From: an uncultured Ruaniaceae bacterium
Lineage (GTDB): Bacteria > Actinomycetota > Actinomycetes > Actinomycetales > Beutenbergiaceae
Assembly (NCBI GenBank): GCA_947251855.1
Contig: CAMXUZ010000216.1
Span: 1 to 5,351, forward strand
Reading direction: 5' to 3'
DNA: 5,351 bases
In this document: positions 4,444 to 5,351 of the stretch, piece by piece
How positions within the stretch are numbered: position 1 is the stretch's first letter
Layout: each line of letters begins with the position of its first letter
Program-made: the position numbers and the translations under genes
The notes under the pieces: model-generated
Seen by the model: the letters and a program-made list of their open reading frames with translations, nothing else
The model's database searches: none
What the model was told of the DNA's origin: nothing

Positions 4444-5351
4444 CTACCGGGTGATCTCCGCTCGGAACCGGAAGGTCTCCACCTCCCCCTCGGGAATCAC
4501 CGCTTCGAGCCAGGATCGGGTGTGGGCAAGGTCGGGATGGTTATCGGCGAGCTCTGCCGTTTCGATGTAGTTCGGGAAGTCGTGGCTGTGCACGGGGCCG
4601 ACCCCGGCGGCCGTCTCCGGGTCGCTGGACTCCCCGAGGGTGCGATCCACCCGGGTCATTCCCGGTTTCGCCTGCCATTCCACGCCGTCGAGACCGGTGA
4701 CGAAGTCTTCGGTGTGTTCGAAGGAGACGACGTGGGTGTCGGGGCGGATGTCGTGCCGGTCGATGGGGCTCCCCGCGGTGATGACCAGGGGGATGTCGAA
4801 CTCCGCTCGCACCCGTGGGTCGTTCGCGAGCATGCTGCCGGTGATACCGCCATGGGAGTGCCCGACCATGACGACCGGTTCCCCCTTCTTCACCCCGACC
4901 TCCCGCAGCGCCGCGACCACCATCGCCGTGCTGGGGGTGGGGTTGGAATCGACGGAACTCACCGTGTGCAACAGCGCGTGCACGTCCCTCGGGTCGAAGC
5001 CCTGCCCGCCGGGGATGAACACCTGCCAGGAGTGCTCTCCCTGCGCCGAGGTGACCCGGTCGATGCGCAGTTCCCCTGACTGCGCGCCCGAGGCGATCTC
5101 CAACTCCTTCATCACCGCGATCGAATCCGCGAAGGTGCGAACCGGTGCCCGGGTGGGATCGCCGTCGTCATGCTTCGGGCCGATTCGCTCCATCCTGATG
5201 CCCCGGTGCCCCAGACCCGCGTGGACGGCGTCCACCACTCGGGCGCCCACGGCGGCACCATCGCCGACATCGCCGCCTGGGACGATAACTGCTGAGAGCG
5301 CCCGGGCGAGGGCTGCTCCTTCCGCGCGATCGATTCCGGGGGAGTTCGGAT
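4444..5351 (-). CDS. Putative alpha/beta hydrolase (lipase/esterase-like), N-terminus beyond the window
   Basis: The frame is open from the stop at 4444 to the right edge, giving 301 visible residues with no ATG before the edge. The only early candidate start is GTG at 5250. Residues upstream of it (including ARALSAVIVPGGDVGDGAAV) read on naturally into GARVVDAVHAGLGHRGIRMERIGP, and no ribosome binding site precedes the GTG, so the true start is probably outside the window. Counting from that GTG, a strand (WQVFIPGGQG, 75-84) precedes the nucleophile elbow VVMVGHSHGG (126-135), with S132 as likely nucleophile. VITAGSPID (156-164), SFEHTEDFVTGLDG (176-189) and HSHDFPNYIETA (221-232) follow; the acid may be D182 and the base H223, by inference. 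This layout suits a GxSxG serine hydrolase close to class 3-type lipases. Substrate and cellular role are unknown, and no secretion signal can be assessed. It converges on the membrane-protein gene with a 15-base gap and no T-tract terminator between them. Confidence 0.75.
   Translation of the reverse strand, partial: PNSPGIDRAEGAALARALSAVIVPGGDVGDGAAVGARVVDAVHAGLGHRGIRMERIGPKHDDGDPTRAPVRTFADSIAVMKELEIASGAQSGELRIDRVTSAQGEHSWQVFIPGGQGFDPRDVHALLHTVSSVDSNPTPSTAMVVAALREVGVKKGEPVVMVGHSHGGITGSMLANDPRVRAEFDIPLVITAGSPIDRHDIRPDTHVVSFEHTEDFVTGLDGVEWQAKPGMTRVDRTLGESSDPETAAGVGPVHSHDFPNYIETAELADNHPDLAHTRSWLEAVIPEGEVETFRFRAEITR

Overview
This window looks like chromosomal DNA from a high-GC Gram-positive bacterium (Actinomycetota). 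The reasons are the very GC-rich coding sequence with G/C at most third codon positions, the actinobacterial style of the E1/E2 2-oxoacid dehydrogenase genes, and the Pat-type aminotransferase next to a small phage-holin-family membrane protein. A member of the Micrococcales is my best guess, from general gene style only. I see no rRNA, tRNA, insertion sequence, CRISPR array or prophage.

Layout. Positions 1-2523, all on the minus strand and read right to left, hold a branched-chain 2-oxoacid dehydrogenase operon: bkdA (E1 alpha, 1384-2523), bkdB (E1 beta, 359-1387, overlapping bkdA by ATGA) and the start of bkdC (lipoyl E2, 344 to beyond the left edge). Positions 2524-2850 are a 327-base non-coding control region with clearly lower GC. 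It carries a candidate -10 box and a cluster of palindromes built from TACG/CGTA and GTAGG/CCTAC half-sites, the most distinctive feature of the window. Positions 2851-3951 (minus) encode a PLP aminotransferase of the Pat/HisC2 type. An 87-base divergent gap follows, then a 129-residue four-helix membrane protein on the plus strand (4039-4428). Fifteen bases further on, a convergent minus-strand gene for a putative alpha/beta hydrolase begins at its 3' end (4444) and runs off the right edge.

How the genes work together. Aminotransferases produce 2-oxoacids from amino acids. The Bkd complex oxidatively decarboxylates branched-chain 2-oxoacids to acyl-CoAs, which are used for Leu/Ile/Val breakdown and as primers for iso/anteiso fatty acids. 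E1 (BkdA+BkdB, TPP) passes the acyl group to the lipoyl arm of E2 (BkdC); the E3 dihydrolipoamide dehydrogenase is not in this window. Pat lies upstream on the same strand, but 327 bases and an apparent promoter/operator region separate it from bkdA, so it is probably transcribed separately. The membrane protein and the hydrolase have no evident link to this pathway. I found no clearly new system; the palindrome cluster in front of bkdA is the part most worth following up.
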